A DNA stretch of 44,988 nucleotides from an uncultured Prevotellaceae bacterium. GTDB taxonomy: Bacteria > Bacteroidota > Bacteroidia > Bacteroidales > Bacteroidaceae. A program made the translations under genes and the position numbers. The stretch spans positions 1-44,988 of the forward strand of contig ONOG01000035.1 in the NCBI GenBank assembly GCA_900319385.1. The letters run 5' to 3'. This document shows, in pieces, positions 25,348-34,282 of the stretch (position 1 is the stretch's first letter; each line of letters opens with the position of its first letter). A model generated the notes under the pieces. The model had not been told where the DNA came from and made no database searches. It saw only the letters and a program-made list of their open reading frames with translations.

Positions 25348-26883
25348 TCAACCAACGGTGCCTTCGAGGCTCACCTGCAGGAGTTTCTGGGCCTCGACGG
25401 CAAACTCCATCGGCAGTTTGTTGAGCACGTCCTTGGCGTAGCCGTTGACGATGAGGCCGACGGCGTCCTCGGTCGAGATGCCGCGTTGGTTGCAGTAGAG
25501 GAGCTGGTCCTCGTTGATTTTAGAGGTCGTGGCTTCGTGCTCGACGGTGGCTGTGGGGTTCTGCACATCCATGTAGGGGAAGGTGTGGGCACCGCACTCG
25601 TTGCCGAAGAGCAGCGAGTCGCACGAAGAGTAGTTGCGGGCGCCGTCGGCATGCTTCCCCACGCGCACCAGTCCGCGGTAGGAGTTTTCGCTCTTTCCGG
25701 CGGAGATGCCTTTCGAGATGATGGTCGAGCGGGTGTTGCGGCCCAGGTGTATCATCTTCGTGCCGGTGTCGGCCTGCTGGTGGTTGTTGGTGACGGCGAC
25801 GCTGTAGAACTCTGCCTGGGAGTTGTCGCCGCTGAGCACACACGAAGGGTATTTCCAGGTGATGGCCGATCCGGTCTCGACCTGTGTCCACGACAGACGG
25901 CTGTTCACGCCGCGCAGGTGGCCGCGCTTGGTGACAAGATTGAGCACACCGCCGCGTCCCTCAGCGTCTCCTGGGTACCAGTTCTGCACGGTGGAGTACT
26001 TCACTTCGGCGTTGTCGAGCACGACGATCTCGACGATGGCGGCATGCAGCTGGTTCTCGTCGCGCATCGGTGCGGTGCAGCCTTCGAGGTAGGAGACGTA
26101 GGAGCCTTCGTCGCACACGATGAGGGTGCGCTCGAACTGGCCCGTATTGCGGGCGTTGATGCGGAAATAGGTGCTCAGCTCCATGGGGCAGCGCGTGTTC
26201 TTCGGGATATAGACGAAGGACCCGTCGGAGAACACGGCCGAGTTGAGAGCGGCGAAGTAGTTGTCGCGGTAGGGCACGACGCTCCCGAGATATTGGCGCA
26301 CCAGGTCGGGATACTCGCGGACGGCTTCGCTGATGGAGCAGAAGATGATGCCACGCTCAGCGAGCTGCTGCTTGAACGTCGTCTTCACACTCACCGAGTC
26401 CATCACGGCATCGACGGCCGTGCCGCTGAGGGCGAGTCGTTCCTCGAGGGGGATGCCCAGCTTGTCGAAGGTCTTCATCACCTCGGGGTCGATGTCGTCG
26501 AGTGTCTTCGGGCCGTCTGACTTCTTCGCCGTCGGGTCGGCATAATAGGAGATGGCCTGGTAGTCGATTGGCGGCAGCTGGAGGTGGCCCCACGACGGCT
26601 GCTGCTGACTCTGCCAGTAGCGGAAGGCCTCGAGACGGAACTCGAGCAGCCAGTCGGGTTCGCCCTTCTTCGCACTGATGAGCCGTACGACGTCCTCGTT
26701 GAGGCCGCGGTCGATGACTTCGGTATGCACGTTGGTGGTGAAACCGAACTTATACTTCTCTTCAGCCACACGCCGAACGAAGTCGTTCGACAGCTCCTCG
26801 GCTCCCTGGTCGTTCCGCTCTTCGGGCTTGTTCAGCTCGTCTTCCTCGCCTTTATGGTTGAGATAGTCCTGATGATTTGGCAT
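25348..26883 (-). CDS. sufB: Fe-S assembly scaffold subunit SufB
   Basis: Main scaffold protein of the SUF system. Its 511 residues include the family hallmarks: [21 protein letters not shown] near the N-terminus, [51 protein letters not shown], and [20 protein letters not shown] with the conserved cysteine that takes part in cluster building. The N-terminal 30 residues are acidic and variable. It starts 11 bp after cvpA, in the order B-C-D-S usual in Bacteroidales. Confidence 0.96.
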   Translation of the reverse strand: MPNHQDYLNHKGEEDELNKPEERNDQGAEELSNDFVRRVAEEKYKFGFTTNVHTEVIDRGLNEDVVRLISAKKGEPDWLLEFRLEAFRYWQSQQQPSWGHLQLPPIDYQAISYYADPTAKKSDGPKTLDDIDPEVMKTFDKLGIPLEERLALSGTAVDAVMDSVSVKTTFKQQLAERGIIFCSISEAVREYPDLVRQYLGSVVPYRDNYFAALNSAVFSDGSFVYIPKNTRCPMELSTYFRINARNTGQFERTLIVCDEGSYVSYLEGCTAPMRDENQLHAAIVEIVVLDNAEVKYSTVQNWYPGDAEGRGGVLNLVTKRGHLRGVNSRLSWTQVETGSAITWKYPSCVLSGDNSQAEFYSVAVTNNHQQADTGTKMIHLGRNTRSTIISKGISAGKSENSYRGLVRVGKHADGARNYSSCDSLLFGNECGAHTFPYMDVQNPTATVEHEATTSKINEDQLLYCNQRGISTEDAVGLIVNGYAKDVLNKLPMEFAVEAQKLLQVSLEGTVG

Positions 26884-26894
26884 GATGGGGTAGG

Positions 26895-27455
26895 CTATTC
26901 TTTCTCGCCTCCGAGAAAAGTGGGGATTTGTTCGCTGATGCCGTGTCGGGGCTCGCAGCCATGTGCCTCCTCAGTCGAGTCGGTCACGATGACAATGTCG
27001 GGAACAGCCCACTGCGCGGCATGCTTCCATGAATAGTAGAGTTCGCTGCGCTGTTCGAGCTTCTCCGTCTTCATCCCGCCGTTGCTGAGGGCAAAGTCCA
27101 TGAGATTGAAGACCACCGACATGAGCAGTCCATAGCTCACCATGCCAATCAAGGCACCAATGCCGCGGTTGACGCAGCCCAGGTGGGCCTTCGAGGCGAG
27201 CTTCGTCAGCATCGAGGCGAGCAGTCCGAGGACCACGGGCACAATGATGACGATGAGTACGAAGGCGATGACATTGCCAATGCCCTCGCTCGCACCGGTG
27301 TGGTCGGCGAGATAGGCACCGAATTGGTCATAAAGAGCGACGGCAAGCACGATGCCTACCGTCACTCCAAGAAAGTTTGCGATTTGCTTGAAGGCGCCTT
27401 GCACAAAACCAATGATGGCACCGACGAGCAATACAATCAGAATAAGTATGTCCAT
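26895..27455 (-). CDS. cvpA: CvpA family inner-membrane protein
   Basis: The 186-residue product has four predicted membrane segments (about 2-20, 27-45, 62-85, 103-122), with the small-residue pattern [14 protein letters not shown] typical of CvpA. The C-terminal 60 residues are soluble and charged. CvpA proteins are linked to envelope homeostasis, but their reaction is unknown. It follows infB by three bases and precedes sufB, a frequent order in this group. Confidence 0.85.
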   Translation of the reverse strand: MDILILIVLLVGAIIGFVQGAFKQIANFLGVTVGIVLAVALYDQFGAYLADHTGASEGIGNVIAFVLIVIIVPVVLGLLASMLTKLASKAHLGCVNRGIGALIGMVSYGLLMSVVFNLMDFALSNGGMKTEKLEQRSELYYSWKHAAQWAVPDIVIVTDSTEEAHGCEPRHGISEQIPTFLGGEKE

Positions 27456-27458
27456 ACG

Positions 27459-30386
27459 TCAGAGTTTCTGTTTTACTTCCACCTCGGTGAAGGCTTCGAG
27501 CATATCACCCTCGCGGATGTCGTTGTAGTTGACGAGCGAGATACCGCAGTCGAAGTTGGTTGATACTTCCTTCACGTCGTCCTTGAAGCGCTTCAGCGCA
27601 TTGATATCGGCTGTGTGAACCACGATGCCGTCGCGGATGACGCGAATCTTGTCTGAGCGGTGAATCTTTCCGTCGGTGACAAAGGAACCTGCCACTGTGC
27701 CGACCTTCGTGATCTTGTAAACCTGACGCACCTCGGCTGTACCGGTATATTCTTCCTTGATTTCCTTGTCGAGCATACCTTCCATGGCCGACTTGATTTC
27801 TTCAATCGTATCGTAGATGATGCTGTACAGACGGATGTCCACGCCTTCCTGGTCGGCCAGGCGTTTGGCGGCCTGCGACGGACGCACCTGGAAACCGACG
27901 ATGATGGCATCGGACGCTTTGGCGAGATCGACATCGCTCTCCGAAATCTGGCCCACGGCTTTGTAGATGACGTTGACTTTGATTTTCTCGGTCGAAAGCT
28001 TGATGAGCGAGTCGCTGAGGGCTTCGATCGAACCGTCCACGTCGCCCTTGACCACAAGGTTCAGGTCCTTCACGCCGCCCACGGCAATGTCGTGTGCGAT
28101 GTCTTCGAGTCCCTTGCGGCGGGTGGTGCGTATGCCCTGCTCGCGCTTGAGCTGTTCACGTTTGGTGGCCAGTTCGCGGGCTTCCTGCTCCGACTCCATG
28201 ACGTGGAACTGGTCGCCGGCTGTCGGTGCTCCGTTCAGTCCGAGAATCAGTGCCGGTTCGGCTGGCAGAGCCTGCTGGATGCGCTGTCCACGCTCGTTGA
28301 ACATGGCTTTGATCTTGCCCCAGTGCGTACCGGCCAGCACGACGTCGCCCTGGCGGAGGGTGCCGTTCTGAACGAGCACAGTGGCCACGTAGCCACGGCC
28401 CTTGTCGAGCGACGACTCGATGACGGAGCCCGTCGCCTTGCGGTTGGGGTTGGCCTTGAGGTCGAGGATTTCGGCTTCGAGCAGAACCTTCTCCATCAGT
28501 TCATCGACGTTGATGCCTTTCTTTGCCGAGATGTCCTGGCTCTGGTACTTGCCGCCCCAGTCCTCGACGAGGTAGTTCATGCCGGCCAGTGCCTCCTTGA
28601 TCTTTTCGGGGTTGGCGCCTGGTTTGTCAATCTTGTTGATGGCAAACACCATCGGAACGCCGGCTGCTTCGGCATGGCTGATGGCCTCACGCGTCTGCGG
28701 CATGATGCTGTCGTCGGCAGCGATGATGATGATAGCGATGTCGGTCACCTTTGCACCACGGGCACGCATGGCGGTGAAGGCTTCGTGGCCAGGCGTGTCG
28801 AGGAAGGTGATGCGTCGGCCGTCCTTCATCTTCACGTTGTAGGCACCGATGTGCTGCGTGATGCCGCCGGCCTCGCCTGCGATGACGTTGGTCTTGCGGA
28901 TGTAGTCGAGCAGCGAGGTCTTACCATGGTCAACGTGGCCCATGACGGTGATGATGGGAGCACGCGGCACGAGGTCTTCGGCCTTGTCCTCTTCTTCGAC
29001 GATGGCGTTGGAGACGTCCTCGCTGACGTAGGAGGTCGAGAATCCGAACTCCTCGGCGACGAGGTTGATGGTCTCGGCATCCAGGCGCTGGTTGATGCTG
29101 ACCATGACGCCGATGGACATACAGGTGGCGATGACCTTCGTCACGGGCACGTTCATCATGGTGGCCAGTTCGTTGGCGGTGACGTATTCGGTGAGCTTGA
29201 GTACCTTGCTCTCTGCATTTTCGGCTGCTTCTTCCTCCTCCATGCGGTGGTGGATGGCGTCGCGCTTGTCCTTGCGGTACTTCACGCCCTTCTTCATCTG
29301 CTTCGAGGTCAGACGTGCCAGGGTTTCCTTCACCTGCTTCGAGATTTCCTCGTCGGTGAGTTCGACCGTTTTGGCCGGTGCATTCTTCTTTTTCTTCTTG
29401 CCGCTTCCCTGCTGAGCCTGTGCATTGGGCTGCTGACTTTGGTTGCCGCCCTTCTTTTTCTTGCCTTGCTCTTGCTGCTGGTTGGCTACGGCGTTGATAT
29501 CGACGCGCTGCCCTGCGATGCGGTTGCGCTTTTTCTTTTTGCCAGAGGCGTCGCCGCCCTGTCCGGCTGCGGGTGCAGCTGCGCCGGCCTTGCGCTGACG
29601 TTCCTTCTCTTCACGCTCTTTGCGGCGTTCCGATTTCGACTTCTTGTCGGGGCGGGTCTTGGCGTTGATGCTGTCGAGGTCGATGGAGCCTACCACTTTG
29701 AACTGCACGCCGCTGTCGGGCGTTTTCATGCGGAAAATGCCGTTCTCGTCGGTCGTTCCTTTTTCCTCGGCCTTGCTCTTGGCCGGTGCATTCGGCTCGG
29801 CGGCGGGCTGTTCGGGCTGAGGCTGCGGGGCGGGTTCAGTGGCGACGGGTGCGGGCTCGGCGACGGGTGTTTCGACGGCAACGGGCTTCGGCTCGGCCTT
29901 CTTCGCTTCCGGTTCAGCTGTGGCAGGGGTCTGGACAGTCTGGGCAGCGGGCTGCTCGGCGGGTGTCTCGACCGGCGTCACTGCGGGCTTGTCTGCAGGT
30001 TTCTCTGCGGGCTTGTCTGCTTTGGCCTTAGCCTGTACGTCGTTGATGTTGCCGAGTACCTTGAAAGACTGTTTACGCTCGGACTCCGTGCGGAACACTT
30101 CTTCCTTCTGCTGCTTCTTCAGTTCTTTCTCCTTCTGTTGCTGTTCGCGTCGCTCGTCACGTTCCTTCTGTTCTTTTTCCTTGCGCTTCTGGTTGACGAG
30201 TTTGATTTCCTCGTGCTTGCTCTTGTCGGCACCGAATGCGTTGACAAGGAGCTCGTACTGTTCGTCCGTCAGCTTGTAGTTGATGCTCACGTCCTCGAGT
30301 ATCTTGCCCTTCTTTTGCAGGAATTCAGCAGCGGTGTTGATTCCTATGTTTAGTTCTTTGAGTGCTTTGTTAAGTCTTACCGGCAT
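27459..30386 (-). CDS. infB: Translation initiation factor IF-2
   Basis: GTPase that places initiator tRNA on the 30S subunit. The 975-residue protein starts [22 protein letters not shown], the IF2 N-terminal helix domain. Residues about 60-370 are a long, low-complexity region rich in Lys, Glu, Pro and Ala. The G domain has GHVDHGKTS (483-491), DTPGHEAF and NKID, followed by domains II to IV. Its mirror strand is open over most of its length because of GC-rich codon use and should not be annotated. A TTTACGA-type tandem spacer lies between nusA and infB. Confidence 0.97.
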   Translation of the reverse strand: MPVRLNKALKELNIGINTAAEFLQKKGKILEDVSINYKLTDEQYELLVNAFGADKSKHEEIKLVNQKRKEKEQKERDERREQQQKEKELKKQQKEEVFRTESERKQSFKVLGNINDVQAKAKADKPAEKPADKPAVTPVETPAEQPAAQTVQTPATAEPEAKKAEPKPVAVETPVAEPAPVATEPAPQPQPEQPAAEPNAPAKSKAEEKGTTDENGIFRMKTPDSGVQFKVVGSIDLDSINAKTRPDKKSKSERRKEREEKERQRKAGAAAPAAGQGGDASGKKKKRNRIAGQRVDINAVANQQQEQGKKKKGGNQSQQPNAQAQQGSGKKKKKNAPAKTVELTDEEISKQVKETLARLTSKQMKKGVKYRKDKRDAIHHRMEEEEAAENAESKVLKLTEYVTANELATMMNVPVTKVIATCMSIGVMVSINQRLDAETINLVAEEFGFSTSYVSEDVSNAIVEEEDKAEDLVPRAPIITVMGHVDHGKTSLLDYIRKTNVIAGEAGGITQHIGAYNVKMKDGRRITFLDTPGHEAFTAMRARGAKVTDIAIIIIAADDSIMPQTREAISHAEAAGVPMVFAINKIDKPGANPEKIKEALAGMNYLVEDWGGKYQSQDISAKKGINVDELMEKVLLEAEILDLKANPNRKATGSVIESSLDKGRGYVATVLVQNGTLRQGDVVLAGTHWGKIKAMFNERGQRIQQALPAEPALILGLNGAPTAGDQFHVMESEQEARELATKREQLKREQGIRTTRRKGLEDIAHDIAVGGVKDLNLVVKGDVDGSIEALSDSLIKLSTEKIKVNVIYKAVGQISESDVDLAKASDAIIVGFQVRPSQAAKRLADQEGVDIRLYSIIYDTIEEIKSAMEGMLDKEIKEEYTGTAEVRQVYKITKVGTVAGSFVTDGKIHRSDKIRVIRDGIVVHTADINALKRFKDDVKEVSTNFDCGISLVNYNDIREGDMLEAFTEVEVKQKL

Positions 30387-30451
30387 ATTGTTGATTTACG
30401 ATTTGACGATTTACGATTTACAATTTGGCGTCATGAGCCGACGCATCGGCA
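30387..30451. repeat. TTTACGA tandem spacer between nusA and infB
   Basis: The gap consists largely of GATTTACGATTTGACGATTT and further ATTTACRATTT units. On the coding strand this is an A-rich AAATCGTAAATC leader immediately before the infB ATG. It resembles the other operon spacers here in style, not in sequence. Confidence 0.6.
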
Positions 30452-31711
30452 TTAGTCCTCAAATTCGGAACGAAGGATGCGGAGCACTTCATCGACGGTG
30501 TCCTCCTCCAGGTCGGCCTGTTCGATGAGCATCTCGCGGGGCGCCTTGAGCACGCTCTTGGCCGTGTCGAGACCGATGCCCTTAATCGCTTCGATGACCC
30601 ATTCTTCGATTTCGTCCTTGAATTCGTCGAGGTAGATGTCTTCGTTGTCCTCTTCGCTCTGTTCGCGGAACACGTCGATGGTGTAGCCAGTGAGCATCGA
30701 GGCCAGTTTGATGTTCATACCGTTCTTGCCGATGGCCAGCGACACTTGGTCGCTCTGCAGATAGACTTCGGCCTTCTTGTTCTCCTCGTCGAGGTTGATG
30801 GTCGAGATATGCGCCGGATTGAGTGCGCGCTGAATGTAGAGCTTGGGGTTAGCAGAATAGTTGATGACGTCGATGTTTTCGTTGTGCAGCTCGCGGACGA
30901 TGCCGTGGATTCGGCTGCCCTTCACGCCGACGCAGGCGCCGACGGGGTCGATGCGTTCGTTGTAGCTCTCGACAGCCACCTTGGCACGTTCGCCAGGGAT
31001 GCGGACGATGTTGTGGATGGTGATGAGGCCGTCGCTGATTTCGGGCACTTCGTTCTCGAGCAGGCGACGCAGGAAGTCGGGCGACGTGCGTGAGAGGATG
31101 ATCTTCGGGTTGTTGTTCATGTTGTCAACCCGCAGTACGATGGCGCGTGCCGTCTCGCCCTTGCGGAAGAAGTCGCCAGGTATCTGCTCGTTCTTGGGCA
31201 TGAGCAGTTCGTTGCCGTCGTCGTCGAGGAGCAGGGTCTCGCGCTTCCAGATCTGATAGACCTCGGCGGTGACGATTTGTCCCACCTTGTCCTTGTACTT
31301 GTTGTAGAGGTTGTCGTGCTCCAGTTCCAGGATTTTGGCAGCCATCGTCTGGCGCAGGGTGAGGATGGCGCGGCGTCCGAAGTCGCTGAAGTTGACGCGC
31401 TGGCTCACTTCTTCGCCCACTTCGTAGTCGTCGTCAATCTTCTGAGCCTCGCTCAGCGAGATTTCCGTGTTTTCGTTCTTCACCTCGCCGTCGGGCACGA
31501 CGGTGCGGTTGTGGTAGATTTCGAAGTCGCCCTTTTCGGGGTTCACGATCACGTCGTAGCTGTCCTCATTGCCGTAGGTCTTTTGCAGCACGCTGCGGAA
31601 TGAGTCTTCGATCACACTGACGAGGGTAGCCTTGTCGATGTTCTTCGTCTCCTTGAAGTCCTTGAAAGTCTCGATCAAGTTGACGCTGTCCTTAGTTTTC
31701 TTGATAGCCAT
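30452..31711 (-). CDS. nusA: Transcription elongation and termination factor NusA
   Basis: Binds RNA polymerase and controls pausing, termination and antitermination. The 419 residues hold the N-terminal polymerase-binding domain (about 1-130), an S1 domain (about 135-205), and two KH domains (about 235-370: RIPGERAKVAVES, GACVGVKGSRIHGI, SLAIGKNGMNIKLA), then an acidic tail. The length is normal for Bacteroidota. It lies between rimP and infB as in most bacteria. Confidence 0.96.
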   Translation of the reverse strand: MAIKKTKDSVNLIETFKDFKETKNIDKATLVSVIEDSFRSVLQKTYGNEDSYDVIVNPEKGDFEIYHNRTVVPDGEVKNENTEISLSEAQKIDDDYEVGEEVSQRVNFSDFGRRAILTLRQTMAAKILELEHDNLYNKYKDKVGQIVTAEVYQIWKRETLLLDDDGNELLMPKNEQIPGDFFRKGETARAIVLRVDNMNNNPKIILSRTSPDFLRRLLENEVPEISDGLITIHNIVRIPGERAKVAVESYNERIDPVGACVGVKGSRIHGIVRELHNENIDVINYSANPKLYIQRALNPAHISTINLDEENKKAEVYLQSDQVSLAIGKNGMNIKLASMLTGYTIDVFREQSEEDNEDIYLDEFKDEIEEWVIEAIKGIGLDTAKSVLKAPREMLIEQADLEEDTVDEVLRILRSEFED

Positions 31712-31754
31712 TGTATGTTTTTTGATTTTTGATTATTCGCGTTTTACTCTTCAC

Positions 31755-31802
31755 CCAGCCATTCGAATGGCTGGCTACCATTGTCAAGCCCCGCTGGGGC
31801 TT
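31755..31802. repeat. Double palindrome in the rimP-nusA gap
   Basis: CCAGCCATTCGAATGGCTGG (31755-31774) is a perfect 20-bp palindrome. AAGCCCC-GCT-GGGGCTT (31786-31802) is a perfect 7-bp stem. The arrangement matches the element at 568-640. It is followed by a TTTTCACTCTTCA tandem tract (31815-31860) just before the rimP stop. Confidence 0.7.
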
Positions 31803-31862
31803 CCGGCCGTTAATTTTTCACTCTTCACTTTTCACTCTTCACTTTTCACTCTTCACTTTTCT

Positions 31863-32330
31863 CTACTTGAAGTCGATGACAGCCTTCACCCACTTCACGT
31901 CGCCGTAGCCGAAGCGGTGCTCAACATCGACCAGCTGCGGGCGCTTCTTGCCCTCCAGCCTCTGCTTCTCCTGTGTGACGAGCGTAAATCCCTCGGCATC
32001 GGCCGCTGTGAGCCTGCCCTGCATCTTCTTGCCCTGGGCGGTGAGCACTTCGACCTCGCTGCCCACGTGGTTGACATACTGCTGCAGCACCTTCAGCGGC
32101 TGACCGATGCCGGCCGAACCTACCTCCAGTTCGAAGTCCTCGACGTCGCGGTCCAGGTGGTCTTCGATGAAGCGGCTCAGCTCGCAGCAATCTTCAATCC
32201 ACACACCGTCCTTGTGGTCGATTTCAACCACGATACGGTTGTCGGCATCCACCGATGCATCCACGAGGAAGTATTCTTTACCTTCGAGCCATTCCTCACA
32301 AAGCTCCGTCACTTTTTTCTTTTCAATCAT
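31863..32330 (-). CDS. rimP: Ribosome maturation factor RimP
   Basis: Assists 30S subunit assembly. The 155-residue product has the two-domain RimP form: an N-terminal alpha/beta domain with EYFLVDASVDADNRIVVEIDHKDGVWIEDCCELSRFIE (written here in part as IVVEIDHKDGVWIEDC), and the ELEVGSAGIGQPLKV signature before the C-terminal barrel. First gene of the rimP-nusA-infB-cvpA-suf unit, with a promoter at 32465-32496. Confidence 0.92.
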   Translation of the reverse strand: MIEKKKVTELCEEWLEGKEYFLVDASVDADNRIVVEIDHKDGVWIEDCCELSRFIEDHLDRDVEDFELEVGSAGIGQPLKVLQQYVNHVGSEVEVLTAQGKKMQGRLTAADAEGFTLVTQEKQRLEGKKRPQLVDVEHRFGYGDVKWVKAVIDFK

Positions 32331-32425
32331 CGCAGGAAATACTGTTTTTTGGGCTGATTCGCGGTGTGGCGCGATTCTGATTTCTCTTTGCTTTTTAGAA
32401 AATCTCTTTGCTTAATCTAAAAACT

Positions 32426-32452
32426 TAGGAGGAACCCTCGGCCCCTCCTAAC
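32426..32452 (-). promoter_or_regulatory. Leader hairpin upstream of rimP
   Basis: TTAGGAGG and CCTCCTAA pair perfectly over 8 bp around an 11-nt loop, a few bases after the predicted transcription start. It may influence early transcription or bind a regulator. This is inference. Confidence 0.4.
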
Positions 32453-32464
32453 TCATTTCGACTG

Positions 32465-32496
32465 CAAAGGTAATGAATTTTGTCTGTTTTACCAAA
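32465..32496 (-). promoter_or_regulatory. Promoter of the rimP-nusA-infB-suf operon
   Basis: On the minus strand TTTG (32493-32496), 20 nt, TACCTTTG (32465-32472). Both boxes are perfect, and spacing is one base above the common value. The leader is about 125 nt. Confidence 0.65.
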
Positions 32497-32650
32497 TAAA
32501 ACTGCCTTTTTCTGTATAAAAATCAAATAATTGGCAGTTTCGGCCCCGTCGGTCCCCGATTTGTTACGGATGCACGGCACTTCGGTCTCAGCGCGAGCGC
32601 CCATTCTTCCCGCCTGCACTGCGCGACATTGTCGGACGGTGCGCCGAAAC

Positions 32651-32744
32651 GACTCAAAATATCAGTGGAATTTGTAGAAATATCAATGGAATTTGTAAAA
32701 ATATCAGTGGTATTTTTGAAAATATCAATGATATTTTGACTTTG
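32651..32744. repeat. 21-bp-period repeat with inverted ends, copy 2
   Basis: Ends GACTCAAAATATCA (32651-32664) and TGATATTTTGACTTTG (32729-32744) are near complements. Inside are about four ATATCARTGGWATTTGTARA-like units. The flank 32745-32830 is GC-rich with GCCGCGCCGC-type sequence and is the counterpart, reversed, of the flank at 7280-7376. Bases 32497-32650 show nothing I can assign. Confidence 0.75.
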
Positions 32745-32840
32745 CTCCGCGCAGGGGCTGAGTCGGATGCGCCGCGCCGCTGGTTTTGCTGCGCAGCGTG
32801 GCTGAATTTGCTGTGTGGTGTCGTTGGAGCGAGTGTCACG

Positions 32841-32886
32841 AAAAAACGTGAGTCCGGCGCCGTTTGTCGGGCGTCGGACTCACGTT
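32841..32886 (-). terminator. Rho-independent terminator of the sugar operon
   Basis: On the minus strand AACGTGAGTCCG pairs perfectly with CGGACTCACGTT, and the pairing extends imperfectly toward the loop. It is followed at once by TTTTTT. It sits 30 bp after the stop of the GT2 gene. Confidence 0.85.
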
Positions 32887-32915
32887 GGAACGGGGCTCGG
32901 TGTGGGGGCTGAGGG

Positions 32916-33848
32916 TCAGAAGTTGATGCGTTCCTTCTCGATGACGAGCGGACGGCGGCGCACCTGCGTGAGGATGCTGCCCACGTATTCGCCGACGATG
33001 CCGAGGAAGAAGAGCTGGATGCTGCCGAAAAAGAACAGACCGATGACCAGCGGAGCGATGCCTGCGTCGAAGTTGTCCCAGTTGCACAACTTGTAAACGA
33101 AGTAGGCGAGGGCGACGAACAGGCTGAGGATGCCGCACACGAAGCCGATGAACGACGCCAGGCGGAGGGGTACCTTCGAGTGGTTGACGAAGCCGAGCAT
33201 CGCCATGTCGTAGAGCGTGTAGAAGTTGTTGTGCGTGTGTCCGGCCATGCGGCGCGGCTGGGTGTAGAACACTTCGCCCAGGTCGCCGCCGTACTCGGCC
33301 ACCAGCCCGCGCATGTAGGGATAGGGGTCGTCGATCGAGCGCAGCAGCTGGATGAACGTCTGGTCATAGAGGCCGAAACCGGTGAAGTTCTCCACCTGGC
33401 GAGTCTCGCTCACCGCCTTGATCACCTTGTAGAAGGCGGTGCGCAGGGCATAGACCACGGGGTTTTCCTTGCTCTTGTTCTTCACGCCGACGACCACACG
33501 GTGCCCCTGCTCCCACAGTTCCAGAAACTGCGGAATCAGCTCGGGCGGGTCCTGAAGGTCGGCCACCATGAGCATCACGGCGTCGCCTGTGGCCTGGCAC
33601 AGCCCGTAGAAGGGCGATCGGATGTGCCCGAAGTTCATGGCGTTGACGATGATTTTCACGTTCTTGTCCTCGGCAGCCAGCCGTCGGAGCACGTCGACCG
33701 TTCCGTCGGTCGATGCGTTGTCGATGAAGATGTGCTCGTAGGTGTAGCGGTCGGAGAGGCGGTCGAACTGGGCGCGAACCTGACGATACAGCTCTTCGAC
33801 GTTCGGTTCCTCGTTGTAGCAAGGGGTGACGATGCTGATATGCTTCAT
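32916..33848 (-). CDS. GT2 polyprenyl-phosphate glycosyltransferase, GtrB-like
   Basis: Transfers a sugar from a nucleotide donor to undecaprenyl phosphate at the inner face of the membrane. The 310 residues have an N-terminal GT-A domain (ISIVTPCYNEEPNVEELY, FIDNASTDGTVD, VMLMVADLQDPPE with the metal-binding acid, and the later GEVFYTQPRRMAGHT), then two C-terminal membrane segments (about 230-255 and 265-290). This is the GtrB and DPM1 layout. The ATG overlaps the stop of the GtrA-like gene as ATGA. Together the pair would load and flip the sugar made by the operon. The sugar donor is inferred, not seen. Confidence 0.88.
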   Translation of the reverse strand: MKHISIVTPCYNEEPNVEELYRQVRAQFDRLSDRYTYEHIFIDNASTDGTVDVLRRLAAEDKNVKIIVNAMNFGHIRSPFYGLCQATGDAVMLMVADLQDPPELIPQFLELWEQGHRVVVGVKNKSKENPVVYALRTAFYKVIKAVSETRQVENFTGFGLYDQTFIQLLRSIDDPYPYMRGLVAEYGGDLGEVFYTQPRRMAGHTHNNFYTLYDMAMLGFVNHSKVPLRLASFIGFVCGILSLFVALAYFVYKLCNWDNFDAGIAPLVIGLFFFGSIQLFFLGIVGEYVGSILTQVRRRPLVIEKERINF

Positions 33849-34282
33849 AGTTGTTGAGGTTTTACAGTCGTTTTATCAGTCTTTTTTCGATAGACAAATG
33901 ATTTCAGGAGGAAGAAGGAGCAGACGCCGGCCACGGGGGTGGCGACGATGCCTGCCCAATAGTCGTTGACGCCCCAGAGGATGAGCAGCCGCACGACGGC
34001 TGTGTTGATCAGATAGACGGCGACGTAGCACAGCACGAAGCGCAGGATGAGGCGCGGGTCGCCGTTCTCGAACACGATGTTGCCCGTGGTTACGAAGTTG
34101 AAGCACACGCCCAGCACGTTGCTCACGAGTGTTGCGACGAAGTAGGGGATGCCGACGAAGATGCACAGGCAATAGACGGCCATGCCGAACGCCGTGTTCA
34201 GGCCGCCGACGAAGAGGAAGCGGATGAATTTGTTGGGGATGAGGCGCTGAAACGCCATGATGCCTTTGCGGATGGGATTCAT
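33845..34282 (-). CDS. GtrA-like membrane protein (putative lipid-linked sugar flippase)
   Basis: The 145-residue product has four membrane segments (about 20-40, 45-70, 85-105, 110-135), with FIRFLFVGGLNTAFGMAVY and FNFVTTGNIVFE, typical of GtrA. GtrA is thought to flip polyprenyl-phosphate sugars. The ATG at 34282 overlaps the previous stop as ATGA, so I prefer it to one five codons further upstream. It is followed by the GT2 gene with another ATGA overlap. Confidence 0.85.
   Translation of the reverse strand: MNPIRKGIMAFQRLIPNKFIRFLFVGGLNTAFGMAVYCLCIFVGIPYFVATLVSNVLGVCFNFVTTGNIVFENGDPRLILRFVLCYVAVYLINTAVVRLLILWGVNDYWAGIVATPVAGVCSFFLLKSFVYRKKTDKTTVKPQQL

Noticed and set aside
27660..30353. 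An 897-codon open frame on the plus strand opposite infB
   Set aside because: It is the mirror of the low-complexity and GTPase regions of IF-2, with no start context or recognisable domain.
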